Below are positions 1 through 12,031 of a stretch of DNA of 64,000 nucleotides, piece after piece; positions within the stretch are counted from its first letter, which is position 1, and every line of letters starts with the position of its first letter. Made by a program: the position numbers and the translations under genes. The notes below the pieces were generated by a model. It saw nothing but the letters and a program-made list of their open reading frames with translations, did not search any database and was not told where the DNA came from. The DNA comes from Macrotrachela quadricornifera (taxonomy: Eukaryota > Rotifera > Eurotatoria > Philodinida > Philodinidae), in the NCBI GenBank assembly GCA_022393335.1, contig JAJEKB010021564.1, positions 598,634 through 662,633 on the forward strand. The letters are read 5' to 3'.

Positions 1-59
1 GTATCCCCGGTCGAAACGGTTTTTGACACCTCGGGAAGTTCCCTCGTTAGACAGAAACA

Positions 60-200
60 AGTGGAACAAGTACATTTATGTCAAGTACAAGTACTCCATC
101 CAAGTACAGGTCAAAGTACAATCATTCAAGTACAAGTACACGTATAAGTACTTTCCACCAAATACAAGTACAAGTACTTGTACTTGTCCTACCTTTGTGG
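60..200. repeat. AAGTAC-type short tandem repeat
   Basis: The hexamer AAGTAC/CAAGTA recurs about a dozen times with irregular spacing and ends in a small palindrome (AAGTACAAGTACTTGTACTTG region). The translated reading frame across it is Lys/Tyr-rich low complexity, so I do not call it a gene. It looks like a decayed microsatellite. Confidence 0.7.
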
Positions 201-461
201 GTAATACACATCCACGCTTGAGTCAAAAAGAAACTTGTGTATCAATCTTTGTGTAGTTTTCTCTAGGCATCTACTTTCTTGAGAAACCAATTATATTTCT
301 ATGAATTCTCATCATACTATCATCCTATGATAAAAAATGAAGGTACCGGTAATCATGATTCATAGAAAAATTCAACTGAATTCATCATTCAAAGAGAAGA
401 ACAATTCGTTAGAGATGATGATGATGACAGTCTCACTAAAAACAAGAATTGTGAAATTTAC

Positions 462-617
462 CTGATATGACTGGTACGTAGCCGTGATTTCATTGAGTCG
501 AGTACAGACCCCACGTGTACTAACCAAAATATCTAGTGGTTTCAGATGGTCCAATATTCGATAGATCAATTCAACCGGTAAATTGATCATCGAGGGAACA
601 ACGTTGTTGTTGAACAT
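462..617 (-). CDS. F-box protein, first exon only (partial)
   Basis: The 5' exon of an F-box protein. The segment LPVELIYRILDHLKPLDIL matches the F-box start (leucine-proline, E, I..I, L), followed by the usual R.VC.RLN stretch; this motif binds Skp1 in SCF ubiquitin ligases. The ATG is at 617. The exon ends at 462 before a good donor (GTAAAT, read on the minus strand). Bdelloid genomes carry many such genes, with a short F-box exon or start followed by a long LRR-like body. I see no continuation exon on the minus strand between 1 and 460, so the rest either lies outside the window or is lost. The second F-box gene (41934-43106) has the same start logic. The F-box identity is well supported; whether the gene is functional is not. 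Confidence 0.6.
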
Positions 618-2600
618 ATCGTCTTCTCTTCTTGTCAGTACGAAGTAATGTTTTGTGTTGAAATGATTGCAAATTAGAGACAGTCGCTTTTTATATATTT
701 ATGACTTCAAGTCTATTTAAAGAAACAGCAACTTTTGACAAGATTATGCGATGTCTTGTCAATATACAGAACGAAAAAATGAATTCGATCGAATAAAAGA
801 AAAAAATATAAATTGCTCACTCATCTTCATTCCCGATGTTTCGTTTTTTTCTCTACATTTTACATAACAGAAACGAACCCGATTAATGCCTTTTCTTTTG
901 GTGTCAAAAAAGAAATGTAATGTATTCACTTGAATGGTATATTGTCAGACTCCGATGGGTCATACTTGAATGGACAAATTTGATCACTAGTAATGCACTT
1001 AGAAGTGAGATACTCGAGCGATGAGTTTTATGTTACAAGTCTTATATTGAAATATTCAGCACCTAATTTCGAGTGGAATGACGTGTTTCCTGCGAGGAGC
1101 AATTAATTCTGAACCTGGTGTTTTAGGCCCAAAACTTTTCGTTGCGGGTACCCTGTTTTTGACCGTACTATCGATTGGTTGAATGTGAAAGATATCCCAT
1201 GTGAGCATCAAATGCATTTTGGACGCAACGAGATACGTTTTTGTTGCAAATGTTCTCGTGCTGATGCGTTTCTTCAAGAGAGTAGGATAGAAACGTCTGT
1301 AAATGCATCTAAAACTGTCCGCCTTTGAACGCATTTCGAAAAAAGAACTGTTTATGAATATCTATAGAAATAAACGCGTATAGATGCGTTCAAATTTTCG
1401 CTCTCAAATGTGTAGGGATGCATCCTTATTTTGGCATGCGTTAGGTAGGTGCTCAATGTTTGAACGAAGCTGCCTCACCTCCACTAAACGAGTTCTAGTT
1501 TGAAGGATCGAGCAAACACTTTGTGGGATACGTTTGCTGACACGCTGATTTTGTAGAGACGCGTTCGAACGCATTATTTTTCGAAATGCAACTGGCTCTC
1601 TAGCTGTGAAGTGCACATGACTATTGAAGATGGATACTTTGTAAAGGAAGTTGTGTCTAAGCGGATTTTAGTGCATGAAAGATCAGAGGTCAGTTCTTGT
1701 GAAAATGCTAATAAACTTTGAAGAAATCTTCGTATCGACAATATTCACATAGTATCTATCTTAAAACTAGAAACTGACAGCTTAAAACATATACTTTGAA
1801 ATTTAGTCGTGCAGCGATTCAATTCTACCACAATAACAGGACAAAATACATGTCTCTAAATCATTCTGTATCATGGATATCTTAACATTGAGAGTTCTCT
1901 CGAACCTTTGACATGGTAGTGATTGCTCCTATTATCGGTGCTACTATGAGTGGTGATTCAGAACCACATCAATGGGCAGAAGTGTAAAATAGAGATCTGA
2001 CTAGCCATTCCTAAAGAAATTTCCACCTATTCTTATTCAAATCCATAACTAATCCTGTGATAAGGTGTTTCTTTATATTCAAGGAATCAGTTTCAACTCT
2101 TGTCGTAACGGTCTAACTAAATTCCTATGTATGAACATGAAAATTGATACAGGAGAAAAGCTTTGCGAGAGATTGGACGCAACGAGAAGCTTCTCAAGAA
2201 ACAATAGTTACGATCGCGTTCAGTTGCATTTTCTGTGATGAATCCGTCAGAATCAGACTGAAAAGCATTTTTAGACGCGTTGCGATGCGTTGCATCTATG
2301 GAACTCGTTTGAACACAATAGATATTTTGTCTAAGATGCATCTTGGCGCTTTTGTCTCTTACGTTTCGAACCTGCTCATGCTCAGAGGATACCTCCATTA
2401 GTGCATAAGTGTTTGTTATAAAGCTACTATTCCTTCCCCTGGATGAATGAATGATCAAATTATAAGCGTAGGGTCTTCTTATTGCTAACTATTTTCAATT
2501 GGCAGTATCGCTCTATCTAACATCCACAGAAAATAGTTTTTTACACGGACTTATCAGCTTCTCTTCTGATTTTTACAGTTAACGATGAGTTGGTATGATA
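618..2600. other. no recognised gene; cluster of GATGCGTT/AACGCAT motifs
   Basis: No recognisable coding sequence. Between about 1200 and 1620, and again at 2160-2350, octamers such as GATGCGTT, GAACGCAT, ACGCGTT and GATGCATC occur on both strands far above background for such AT-rich DNA. The string GGACGCAACGAGA occurs at about 1221 and 2173. Short overlapping reading frames on both strands look like by-products of this composition. Confidence 0.45.
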
Positions 2601-4165
2601 ATTAGATTGTATCAAATTGCTAGCGGTAGTACCCGTCGTTGCTCGGGACACCTCCATACTGGAAACTTAGTATGTCAGAAAACGACGGAAGATATAGAGA
2701 GGGTATGCTTCAGAATTTTCCATCTATTACCACTACATGCCCCGCCGTGCATACACTTACATGTATGCTTAAATCTGATAATTTAGCAAATAATGTAAGG
2801 GTGTGAGTGCCTTTCTCTTTACTCATGCCCATTACCATACCTCATACCAACACCCCATGCAAAAGGTAACAATAACAGGTAGATATTCTAACAATCGTAG
2901 GACATACTCTTAAATTTTTGAAAGCTTGGTGAAAATTGCAGTATCTCATAACCTGTGTAGAATTTCGTCCTAACTTCCCAACCCACCCGTATCGTTGGCG
3001 TTGACCCTGTCTCAACCTTCCTATGGGCCAACGGGTATGCCATCAGAACTTTGATGACGCTAGCTATTATAGGGACAAAATATATAGAGAACAGACAAAC
3101 ATTCTTCTTTCTATACAGAGACGAAATAAAACGTTCTCTATTATCGATATCATTTAATGTCTTCCGAATACTCCCTGCCACCCCTCTTTTCTCTTTACCG
3201 TATTTCTATCTCTCTCTTCCCTTTTATCTCGTTCCATGCCGTGTTTAATCTTCTCTCTATATCTCTCTTTTCTTTGATCTCTATCTATACCGCCTTGGAT
3301 CTTCCCTTGCACCTCTTTCCATGCCGTCTTTGGTCTTCTCTCTTCCTTCTAACCTCTCTCTCAGTGGTTCTGTCACCCCTATTATGAGTTAGCAAGCGTT
3401 AGTTCCGTCGGTACTCACAATTCAATTTGAAATGAAATTAGATTAATATCGTCTAATTCAAACTGAATTCCAATGGGCCATAGTATGCCCCAATGGGACC
3501 ATAAAATACCTTGGGAGTGACAGTTTTGGATCAAAAAGTAGTTCTTGACTCAAGCATAGCGCAAAGAGGTAAAGGCCGGAAGAGAGTAGTTAAGAAATCG
3601 TGAAAATCTCAACATTTTTTGAAAAATTGAAGAAAATTTCGTGTGGTTTCCTAAGAAACTGGTGAAAATGCTCTCCAAACCCCGATTTCTAGCCCCGCCA
3701 ACCCCGTCATGACCTTTCTGTAGGTGAAAAGGTATTCGCTGTAAAATTCCATTGCATTTGCTCGTACAGATTAATTTCATCGAACTCAAACTTAACTCAA
3801 ATAGCTCATAGTATGCGCCAATGATATTATTAAATACCTTGAAAATGAAAGTTATAAATCAAAAAATAGTTCTTCACTCAAGGACAGTCCAAAGTGTAAA
3901 AGCAGGAAGAGAGTAATCAAGAAATTAGAAAAATCTCGAAATTTTTTTAAAAATCGAAGAAAATTTCGTATGGTTTTCCCGAAAACTGGATAAAAACCTC
4001 TCAAAAATCGAACCCCCGGCCTCAAAAACTCCGTCATGACCTTCCCCTGGACGAAAGGGTATACCATGCAAAGTTTGGTCGCATTTGCTTGTACCGTGTG
4101 GAAATGCATAGCGAACAAACAGACAAACTGACAAACTTTCTTCTTTATATATATAGACTACTTAA
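2601..4165. repeat. diverged direct repeats with a CAGACAAAC...TTCTTC end signature
   Basis: Two clear diverged copies (about 3540-3800 and 3865-4150) share the order: TTCTT.ACTCAAG, GAAGAGAGTA, AAGAAATT, GAAGAAAATTTCGT, CCGTCATGACCTT, GGTAT and GCATTTGCT. A third, weaker copy lies at about 2920-3130. The first of these three and the last end in a cassette of the form ACAGACAAAC.TTCTTCTTT followed by TATA-rich sequence. The stretch 3180-3370 is a pyrimidine-rich CTCTCT/TTCCTT run. Reading frames in both copies are the same non-coding repeat seen on the minus strand, not proteins. Family unknown. Confidence 0.55.
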
Positions 4166-5090
4166 AAGATAAAGAACGGTGGGTTTTTTTTACTCTTGAA
4201 AAATAGACATCAAGTCAATAATGAAGAAAGTTTTATTTCTATGAGACTCTTACCTTCTACCATCTTTAGTTTTCTCCTAAAACGACTTGTATATATGATT
4301 AAAAAAATGGCGTGTGAACAAGTATGTCTTTTCATACATCATTCTCGTTTTAATCATATTATAAAATAGACTCTTGTTGGTAGTAAAACCGTTCTTTACC
4401 ATTAATCTTGTTATACAATCCATGTTTCTATTTATCTGCATAGAAATAAATCTTTCTTCAGTCGAAAACTCTTCTTTATTCTATAAAGATAAAGATTTTA
4501 TTAACTTCAGTTTTAAATAACTATAGAAGTTATATCTATCCTTATGTTCTAGACATGAATTCTCTATTTACGTTAATTCTCCGAAGTTAAGATAATGCAT
4601 GTGAAAAACCTGGATTCGAATAGATTATTTCAGTGAGAAATACAGAGTTCGCTAATTTTCCGTGTTTTTTCGAATCTATGACCACCAATGAGAATCCATA
4701 GGCCTTCCCCCTGATTCAAATTTTTAGTCAGTTTCAACCGATTTGAAAAGTTCAATCTACATCCGACAATAATTATGTCTTTTTCATCGATTAACGTCAA
4801 AAAATAATTCATTTTAATCATATTTTGCCAGAAATTTTTGAACTAGAAACAAGTTTTCTGTTTCTACAACACATTAGGAAAAACTGTAAAAAGAATTAAT
4901 CATGTCATTGCGAAACGTAAGAAGATTATCGAGCGGTGTTTAGTTCAGAGCTAGTTACATTTGGTTTGCAATCGAATAGTATTGGGTTCAAAAATTATGT
5001 TCAAGTGATCACTGGTAAATTATTGATTCGTCAACAAAGTTTTTGTTTTTTTTCAAAAATTTTATTTTTATTTTTCAACTTCAACAGTAC
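4166..5090. other. AT-rich intergenic DNA, nothing recognised
   Basis: No coding potential or strong repeat structure that I can see. It forms the 3' flank of the mariner relic. Confidence 0.5.
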
Positions 5091-5092
5091 AA

Positions 5093-6002
5093 CTAGCTTT
5101 CAATTATATACGCACCACTGCTATCTATGATCTGTCGCCAACGCTTTGACAGAGATAGGATTTCGTATTCGTAGAAGTCCTGGAACTTTTGACCGAAGAA
5201 ATTGACGAATTCCATTTTGACGTCGTTCTTGTCGTTGAACTTTCTCTCACGCGTATGGTTAAGAAGAGAACGAAACAAATGGTAGTCCGTTGGAGCCAGG
5301 TCAGGAGAATAAGGTGGATGAGGAATGGTAATCCATCCGGGCTTCAATAATTTTTCGCGCGTCGACTTTGCAACATGGGATCTCGTGTTATTATGCAGAT
5401 AGTAAATTCGATCCTGCTTTCACTTGAATTTTTCGGCAACCCGGTCCAATTGCTGACTGTAGAGATCAACACATGGTGCAAACATTTGGAAGAATTTCCT
5501 AGTGAATGAGCCCATTGGCTCTCCACCAAATGCTTAACATCATCTTCTTGGGATGCGGATCAGTCTTAGGCGTTGCTACGCCTGTTTAACTAGCGCTCAG
5601 CCACTAGGGTCGGTGCGTGTAGTTAATGTACAACGCCCACTTCTCATCATCAGTGATAAGGTTGCGGAGCCAGTAGTAGTTGCGGTAAGATGCCATTAAA
5701 TTCATACAAGCATCAACTCTGTGTTGAAGCTGATGCGGTGATGACTTATGAGGTATCCAAACTCCCTATTTCCATGTCTTGTCTAATTCGTTCAGATGTT
5801 TTTTCACCGCAGTATGAGAGCACCCAAGCTGCTCTGCTAAACATCGTAAAGGCAATCGAGGATCTTCTTCAATAAGCTGCTTTAAAAGATCCACATTCAG
5901 TTCCATTGGTCTAACAGAGCGAAGTAAATCGCCGATTTTTTCGCGGTTTTCGTGACATGGGTAATGAAGTGATACCAAATGTACAGTTTTGTAAAGTAAC
6001 AA
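5093..6002 (-). pseudogene. mariner (IS630-Tc1-mariner) transposase, degenerate
   Basis: Minus-strand remains of a mariner-type DDE/D transposase. In order: the N-terminal second helix-turn-helix (EEDPRLPLRCLAEQLGCSHT, about 5790-5880), a stop, the first catalytic region (TDDEKW near 5650), a PKTDPHPKKMML block, and the C-terminal HPPYSPDLAPTD block (about 5280-5330) with the third catalytic Asp. The second catalytic position, normally HQDNARPH, reads HNNTRSH, so that Asp has become Asn. Frame changes and stops separate the blocks, and the first N-terminal helices are missing. I found no convincing terminal inverted repeats. A dead, fairly old copy; identification is secure. Confidence 0.88.
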
Positions 6003-6049
6003 TCACTGACCTATCGTCTGAAATATTGCATGTCTTTAGTCCCCTTATT

Positions 6050-7030
6050 CCCTCGACTGTAAGGAGGGTCATATGAAAAAAAATGGGTTGTCTGTGACGG
6101 GTGGTGTATGTGGCAGGGTCAAAAAAACATCAAATGGAATGAGTTCAAAGGTCAGACAAACATCGAATAGAATGGGTTCAAAGGTCAAAAAAACACTACC
6201 ACTACAACATCTGAAAACCTCGCTATGTCTTGTGTTATATGTTGACGGTACCCATAGGCCCTCAAGCCCTATATTAGGAGGGTACCCTCAGGTCATCAAG
6301 TCTTATATTAGGAGGATACCCATAGATCGCAAAGTCTATTATATGAAGATAGCCATCGGTCCTCAAGACCTATTATATGGCAGCAGCAATGGGCCCTCTA
6401 GTGCTACTATATGGAGTACCCATGGATCTTCGCGGAGTACTATAGGAGATACTCTTGGAACCTCAAGTGCTACTATGTGGGGATACTAGTAGACCCTCAG
6501 GTCTTATTTTAGAGGAGTACCTATTGGTACAGAAGTGCTATGTTAGTAGAGTATTAATAGGTCCTGAGGTGCTGTATTGCGCGAGTACCTATAGGTCTTC
6601 GAGTCTTTGATTAGATGATGCGTAAAGAGCCTTCAGTGCGATATTAGGAGTGTGCCCATATATCCTTAAGTCTTGTATTATGGGATACGCATAGGTCTTC
6701 AACTGGTATATTACAAAGGTGCCTGTAGGTCTTCCAGCGCTTTATTACAGCGGCACCGATAGGTTGTGTACTAGTATTTCCTCGCCTGTAGGTAGATCAT
6801 ACCAGAAATATGAAATTTGTTTGCTTGTTGTTCCAATATAATAGTGGAAAAACAGGAGATCTGGGACGCCGGTATATAAATTGCATGATGGACTGTCAAT
6901 ATTGCCACTATTATACGGGTGAAACATGGGTTGTCCGGATCGATTAGAGGTTATCGTAGACATAGTAAAATGCGTCTCGAACACCGTGATGTTGTTCCAA
7001 TATGATAGTGGAAAAACAGAGGGAGTCGAG
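6050..7030 (+). repeat. composite repeat element copy A: end module, 34-bp array, 164-bp satellite
   Basis: It starts with an end module (CCCTCGACTG, GAGGGTCATATGAAAAAAA, then CTGTC and GGTCAAAAAAACAT). Next comes a degenerate tandem array of about 15 units of 33-35 bp (6240-6770; core CC.ATAGG.CCTCAAG.GCTATATTA). Then two copies of a 164-bp satellite follow; the phrase CCAATATRATAGTGGAAAAA starts at 6833 and again at 6997, exactly 164 bp apart. Open frames here simply follow the repeat. The same modules recur in the same order at 7053 (plus strand) and, inverted, at 29.3-31.8 kb. Confidence 0.75.
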
Positions 7031-7052
7031 GAAGCCGTTATTCTCGCGAATG

Positions 7053-7411
7053 TAGTAGGAAGGTTCATATGAAAAAAATAGTTTGTCTATTTGTCTGTCT
7101 GTTTTGTGTTTGTGTCAGGGTAAAAGGGTAAAAAAACATCTCCATTCCAAATCATATATTCTGAAGGGACAGTAGGACCTCAACTTCCATACTATGGGGA
7201 TATCGTAGGGTCCTGAACTGCCATACTAGGGGGTAACCTAGGGTCGTGAAGCGGTATACTCTGGGGATGGCTTAGAGTCCTCAACTGCTATATTCGGGGT
7301 ACCGTAGGTCCTCAAGTGCTTTACTATGGGGATACTCTAGGATCCTGAAGTACTATACTGAGAGGTACCCTTGGTTCTTTAATTCTATACTCCGGTATGC
7401 CGTTGGGGGAA
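7053..7411 (+). repeat. composite repeat element copy B, cut by the foldback element
   Basis: A second end module (GGTTCATATGAAAAAAATAG, TGTCTGTCTG, GGTAAAAAAACATC) is followed by about seven 33-34-bp units (7150-7400). Where copy A enters its 164-bp satellite, this copy stops at the left end of the 1.33-kb inverted repeat, so the foldback probably inserted into or beside it. Confidence 0.65.
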
Positions 7412-8745
7412 GGGTATCTGTAAACTACGCGAACACCTACGAACACCTCGAAAGGAAAGATAGCATAGATCTACTGATATAGGTAGATAGAACTCAAAGA
7501 GTTATGTTCACTAACACCTACGAACACCAACTTCGAACAGCTTCGAAAACCAATTCGAGTCGTACAAGTCACAATTTTCCTACGAACACCTCTTGTATAC
7601 CTACGAACAGCTACGAACACCTCTCAAACGTCGATGAAAATCTACGAACACTAGTTCAACGACAATAAAGGCTCATTTGGACCAACCTAGAACAAAAACT
7701 TGAATCACTTTATCAGAACATTGTTTATAAATACCCACCAACATTTTTTCCATCACACTATGGCATATATAATTCTCTACGAACACCACGAAAATACTTA
7801 TGAAAATCTACGAACACCAGTTATTCGAAGAAATCTACCTGCTAAAATGTAGTACTTGAGCAATTCAACTTGATTCTGAGCCATCGTCGAAAACGAGCAT
7901 GGACTAAGGGTTTGTCCTGGGCTCCCTACCATGAAAAATCAAAAGTTCTTTAAATCGACTGAAACCTATCGTATTTTATAGAGCTCGATGACTTATAGCT
8001 ATAGTGAAAAAACTACGGTCTCTGAGCGTGTCATTATGAAGATCTTCGTTACATAAGTTCATGAGTTATGATAAATGAGTTAGGCCTGATTCCAAACAAA
8101 ATTGTGGATCCATATCTTCATAATGACACGCTCAGAGACCGTAGTTTTTTCACTATAGCTATAAGTCATCGAGCTCTATAAAATACGATAGGTTTCAGTC
8201 GATTTAAAGAACTTTTGATTTTTCATGGTAGGGAACCCAGGACAAACCCTTAGTCCATGCTCGTTTTTGACGATGGCTCAGAATCAAGTTGAATTGCTCA
8301 AGTACTACATTTTAGCAGGTAGATTTCTTCGAATAACTGGTGTTCGTAGATTTTCATAAGTATTTTCGTGGTGTTCGTAGAGAATTATATATGCCATAGT
8401 GTGATGGAAAAAATGTTGGTGGGTATTTATAAACAATGTTCTGATAAAGTGATTCAAGTTTTTGTTCTAGGTTGGTCCAAATGAGCCTTTATTGTCGTTG
8501 AACTAGTGTTCGTAGATTTTCATCGACGTTTGAGAGGTGTTCGTAGCTGTTCGTAGGTATACAAGAGGTGTTCGTAGGAAAATTGTGACTTGTACGACTC
8601 GAATTGATTTTCGGAGCTGTTCGAAGTTGGTGTTCGTAGGTGTTAGTGAACATAACTCTTTGAGTTCTATCTACCTATATCAGTAGATCTATGCTATCTT
8701 TCCTTTCGAGGTGTTCGTAGGTGTTCGCGTAGTTTACAGATACCC
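7412..8745. mobile_element. large foldback element: 632-bp near-perfect inverted repeat
   Basis: The left arm 7412-8043 and right arm 8114-8745 are reverse complements over 632 bp each, around a 70-bp spacer. By eye I find only a handful of mismatches (for example GCTTCGAAAACC versus GCTCCGAAAATC, and CTCCCTACC versus TTCCCTACC), so identity is about 99% and the structure is young. The outer ends read GGGTATCTGTAAACTACGCG. Each arm carries scattered copies of CTACGAACACC, denser near the outer end. There is no coding sequence and no obvious target-site duplication. The right end directly abuts coding-like sequence of the Helitron helicase gene. It would fold into a long hairpin as DNA or RNA. 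Confidence 0.93.
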
Positions 8746-11700
8746 CAGTCTTAACTGAAGGTAAGTACTTTATAGATATTAATTTCTATTGTCTTTTTTT
8801 TACATTTAGATGTAACTGATGATGGTATAGATGATGATGAAACTATTGATGATGAAAACAACGATGAAGAACATTTTCAAATTCAATCAACTGATTATGA
8901 TAAAAACTACGTACTTCTTAACACAAGAATTGATTACCAATATCGTTCTGATATTCTCAATTGCATGTGTTTATATGACTTTGTTAGCAACCTATACAAG
9001 AAAAAGATGAATGCGGCTGACTTAAAATATTTATCAACGAATATGGATTCACGACAAAAAGAAGATAACCGAAGAGGTCAACCAGCTAATGAACGTTATC
9101 CTTTTCAAAGCCAACATGCGCAAGCAAAAACATATGTTTTGATGAAATACAGCGAACCTCATGTGCCAATTCTGTATGGTCCACAAATTCCTCGACAAGA
9201 TCGTGATGATACTCGAGAACGATATTGTCGAGCTCTCCTAACACTTTTTGTACCTTGGCGCACTGTTACTGATCTTTGTGACCTCACTGAAACATGGGAA
9301 AATGCTTTTCAGTCTCGACAAGATTACATTTCCAGTTACTCATGGAAGATTATAGAAAATATCCAACTTTTACATGAATGCAGGAAGGATCGTGATGAAC
9401 ACCTTCTTCAAGTTATTACTGAAGCTCAAACTGATGACGATGAAATTGATCCAGTGCTTTTACCTTCAGGTCAAAATTTTGATAGCGATGGTGATGTAGA
9501 AGATAATGAAGCCTTATCAGAGTTGTTAAATAACGTAGATGAGTATACAACTACAGCAGTTAATGCCGGTAGAAGAACAACAGAAGATCAATATATTCAA
9601 GAAACTATCGAGGCAGTCGAAAAGGTTGGGCGATTTAGTGATATAAACAGTAAGTCACAGTTTGTAATGATTAGTGATTTAATGTAGAAAATAAATATGA
9701 ATGTTTTTTTGTAGTTCGTCGTTTATCTTCTTCGAATGAATTGATTGATTCTACAAATCAACAACTTGTACCATTTGTTTCCGCAACAAAAAATCTTGTT
9801 GCACTAAACAAAAAATGGCAAGAACAATTGAAAACTGAAAGAGAACGTGTTCGACGAACTTTAATCACCGGCAACTATAACACACCAGATGATTCATTAG
9901 ATTTACGTGTTGCAAACGATGCCTTTGTAACAGTGATGAATCCAAATAGTAAAAATAATAACAATCATAAAATTTCTGGTTCAATTCTTCCAGTTATGTC
10001 AGTAACAACTAACTTTCCCACGCAAAAAAGTATCGCTGATGAATTTACATTAAATAGAGAACAATGCGCCGCATTCATGATCATCACAAGTCATCTTGAT
10101 GGTGATAGTCGATGGCGTACAGGTATTTTTACAATATAGCCCATTAAAATTTAATATTTCTCATCTTTCTAGATCCTAATAATGGTCGACTTATAATGTG
10201 CATACCAGGATGTGGCGGTACAGGGAAATCACAACTTATCCGTGCTCTTAGTAAATACTTTGTTATCACCAAGAGGATGCAAATGTTGCGAAAACTTGCA
10301 CCTACTGGAATTGCAGTTGCTGAAATTGGTGGTATGACAATTCATTCATTTTTAGGTGAACAACGTAATTCTAGACGGCCACGAACCATCAAACCAGGTG
10401 ATTCAAAACTTGAAAAAGAGTGGAGACTGGTCGAATATTTGCTGATCGATGAAATGAGTATGGTTGGTTTACATTTATTAGCAAAACTTAATCGAATCAT
10501 TTGCTCTGCAAAACATGTCAATCCTCAAATTCCATTCGGTGGTGTAAACGTGATTTTCTTCGGTGACTATTTACAATACCGACCCATCTATGATGCATCA
10601 TTACATACTGATTTTTCTTTACCATCGAAAAAAAAGTCGGGTAAATTGCCCAATGAAAAAGAAATTCAACAACGCGTTGCACGTTCTTTAATTCTTCAAA
10701 TTAACTGCGTTGTAAAACTCACTCAGCAAATGCGAACGGAAGATCCTCGATATCTTCAACTTCTCGAACGACTTCGTCATGGACAATGTAATCATGACGA
10801 TTATAAGTTACTGTTAACACGAGTTGTAGGACAACCATCAATAGGCTCTCTGTGTGATTCACCATGGAATAAAGTAAAGCTTCCTTTTTATTTTAAATAA
10901 TTATCTATCTTCGTTTTTTCAGGCGCCCATTCTCGTATTCCGAAATGAAGTACGGACACAATTGAACAACAAGGCAGCAACTCATAAGGCAACAGAAATT
11001 GGACAAGCACTTATGGTATGTATTGCTCAAGACAGTTGTAAAGGCAAATCAATTGAAGATCCAAGACTAGTTAAAAAGTTGTTAGAATTGTGTGATAGCA
11101 AAACAGAGCATTTACCCGGTCTTTTACCTTTGGTTCCTGGAATGCCTGTTATTTTAACACAAAATATTGCTATAGAACTGGGTCTTATTAATGGAATGAA
11201 CGGAATCTTTCGACAACTTGTTTATGAAGAAGATTCTATTTCAACAGACGTTATTTCAGAAACATTTCCCAGCAATACACGATATATACGTAAACCTTTC
11301 TACGCCATAATTGAAATCATTCGGTCGAAGATTAAGTGCAATTTCGAACAACTTCGATCAAATCTCGCCCCGATACCCTTAATGGAACAAACATTTCGTA
11401 TTAACATTGCTGATATTTTACCAAAAGATAAAAAACCAAAATCAGATCAAAAGACAATTTTATCGGCTAAGCGACGTGCATTACCACTTTTGCCTGCATA
11501 TTCTATTAGAACACATAAAAGCCAAGGTCAAACTTTGAATAATGTTGTTATTGATTTAAAACTACCAAGCAGAACTGATGATCTTGCTGCAATTTATGTA
11601 CCATTGTCACGTGTGAAACGTTTGACTGATTTAATTATTTTAAGACATTTCGATTACAACACTTTATTAATGAAACCAAGCAAATCACAGCTTGCTGAGA

Positions 11701-11759
11701 TAGAAAGACTATATAAACTATATATAGAAACACAACTGCGTTTTGCTCAATGGTTCTAA
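8746..11759 (+). CDS. Helitron-type RepHel, helicase half (PIF1-like), 5' truncated
   Basis: A multi-exon gene with exons at about 8810-9649, 9715-10122, 10173-10873 and 10923-11759. Introns of 49-65 bp have GT-AG ends and preserve frame (phases 1, 1, 0). A short upstream piece (8746-8760) ends at a GTAAGT donor. The first exon carries the region that follows the Rep domain in Helitron proteins (CLYDFVSNLYKKK, VPILYGPQIPR, LLTLFVPWRT). The third has Walker A (GCGGTGKSQL), Walker B (LLIDEMSMVG) and GDYLQYRPI. The fourth has THKSQGQTL and YVPLSRVKRL. These are SF1B PIF1-like helicase motifs, apparently intact. The HUH nuclease (Rep) half that should lie upstream is absent: the foldback element ends at 8745, where coding-like sequence starts. 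An AATAAA-like signal lies at 11829. It could be a truncated Helitron or a captured helicase. Confidence 0.85.
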
Positions 11760-12031
11760 CCTACTTTTTCTCTTTTACAAAATCTGCATGTAATTGTTAA
11801 TGCTTATAATATTATATTACAAGCTTTTAATAAAAAATGTTCTATCCCAAACATTTTTAAAAAATAGATTAAGTCGTTTTTTTCCAATGTTACGAGTTAC
11901 GGAAAGACATTTGAATTACTTATCTGTATAAATTTGCTGGATCACTTCTTCCCATATTGACACATGCAAAAAAATATACTTCTGCTTTACACAGTCGAGG
12001 TCTAAGTGAGTCGACCGACGAACGTTACTTG
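11760..12031. other. 3' flank of the helicase gene
   Basis: AT-rich DNA with a possible polyadenylation signal (AATAAAAAATG near 11829). I could not recognise a Helitron CTRR end with its preceding hairpin. Confidence 0.4.

Noticed and set aside
4950..5985. ACATTTGGT / ACCAAATGT as terminal repeats of the mariner
   Set aside because: The right copy lies within transposase coding sequence and the match is only 9-10 bp.
6073..6489. 138-codon frame in the repeat region
   Set aside because: It follows the 34-bp tandem repeat (length not a multiple of 3, low complexity) and has no domain.
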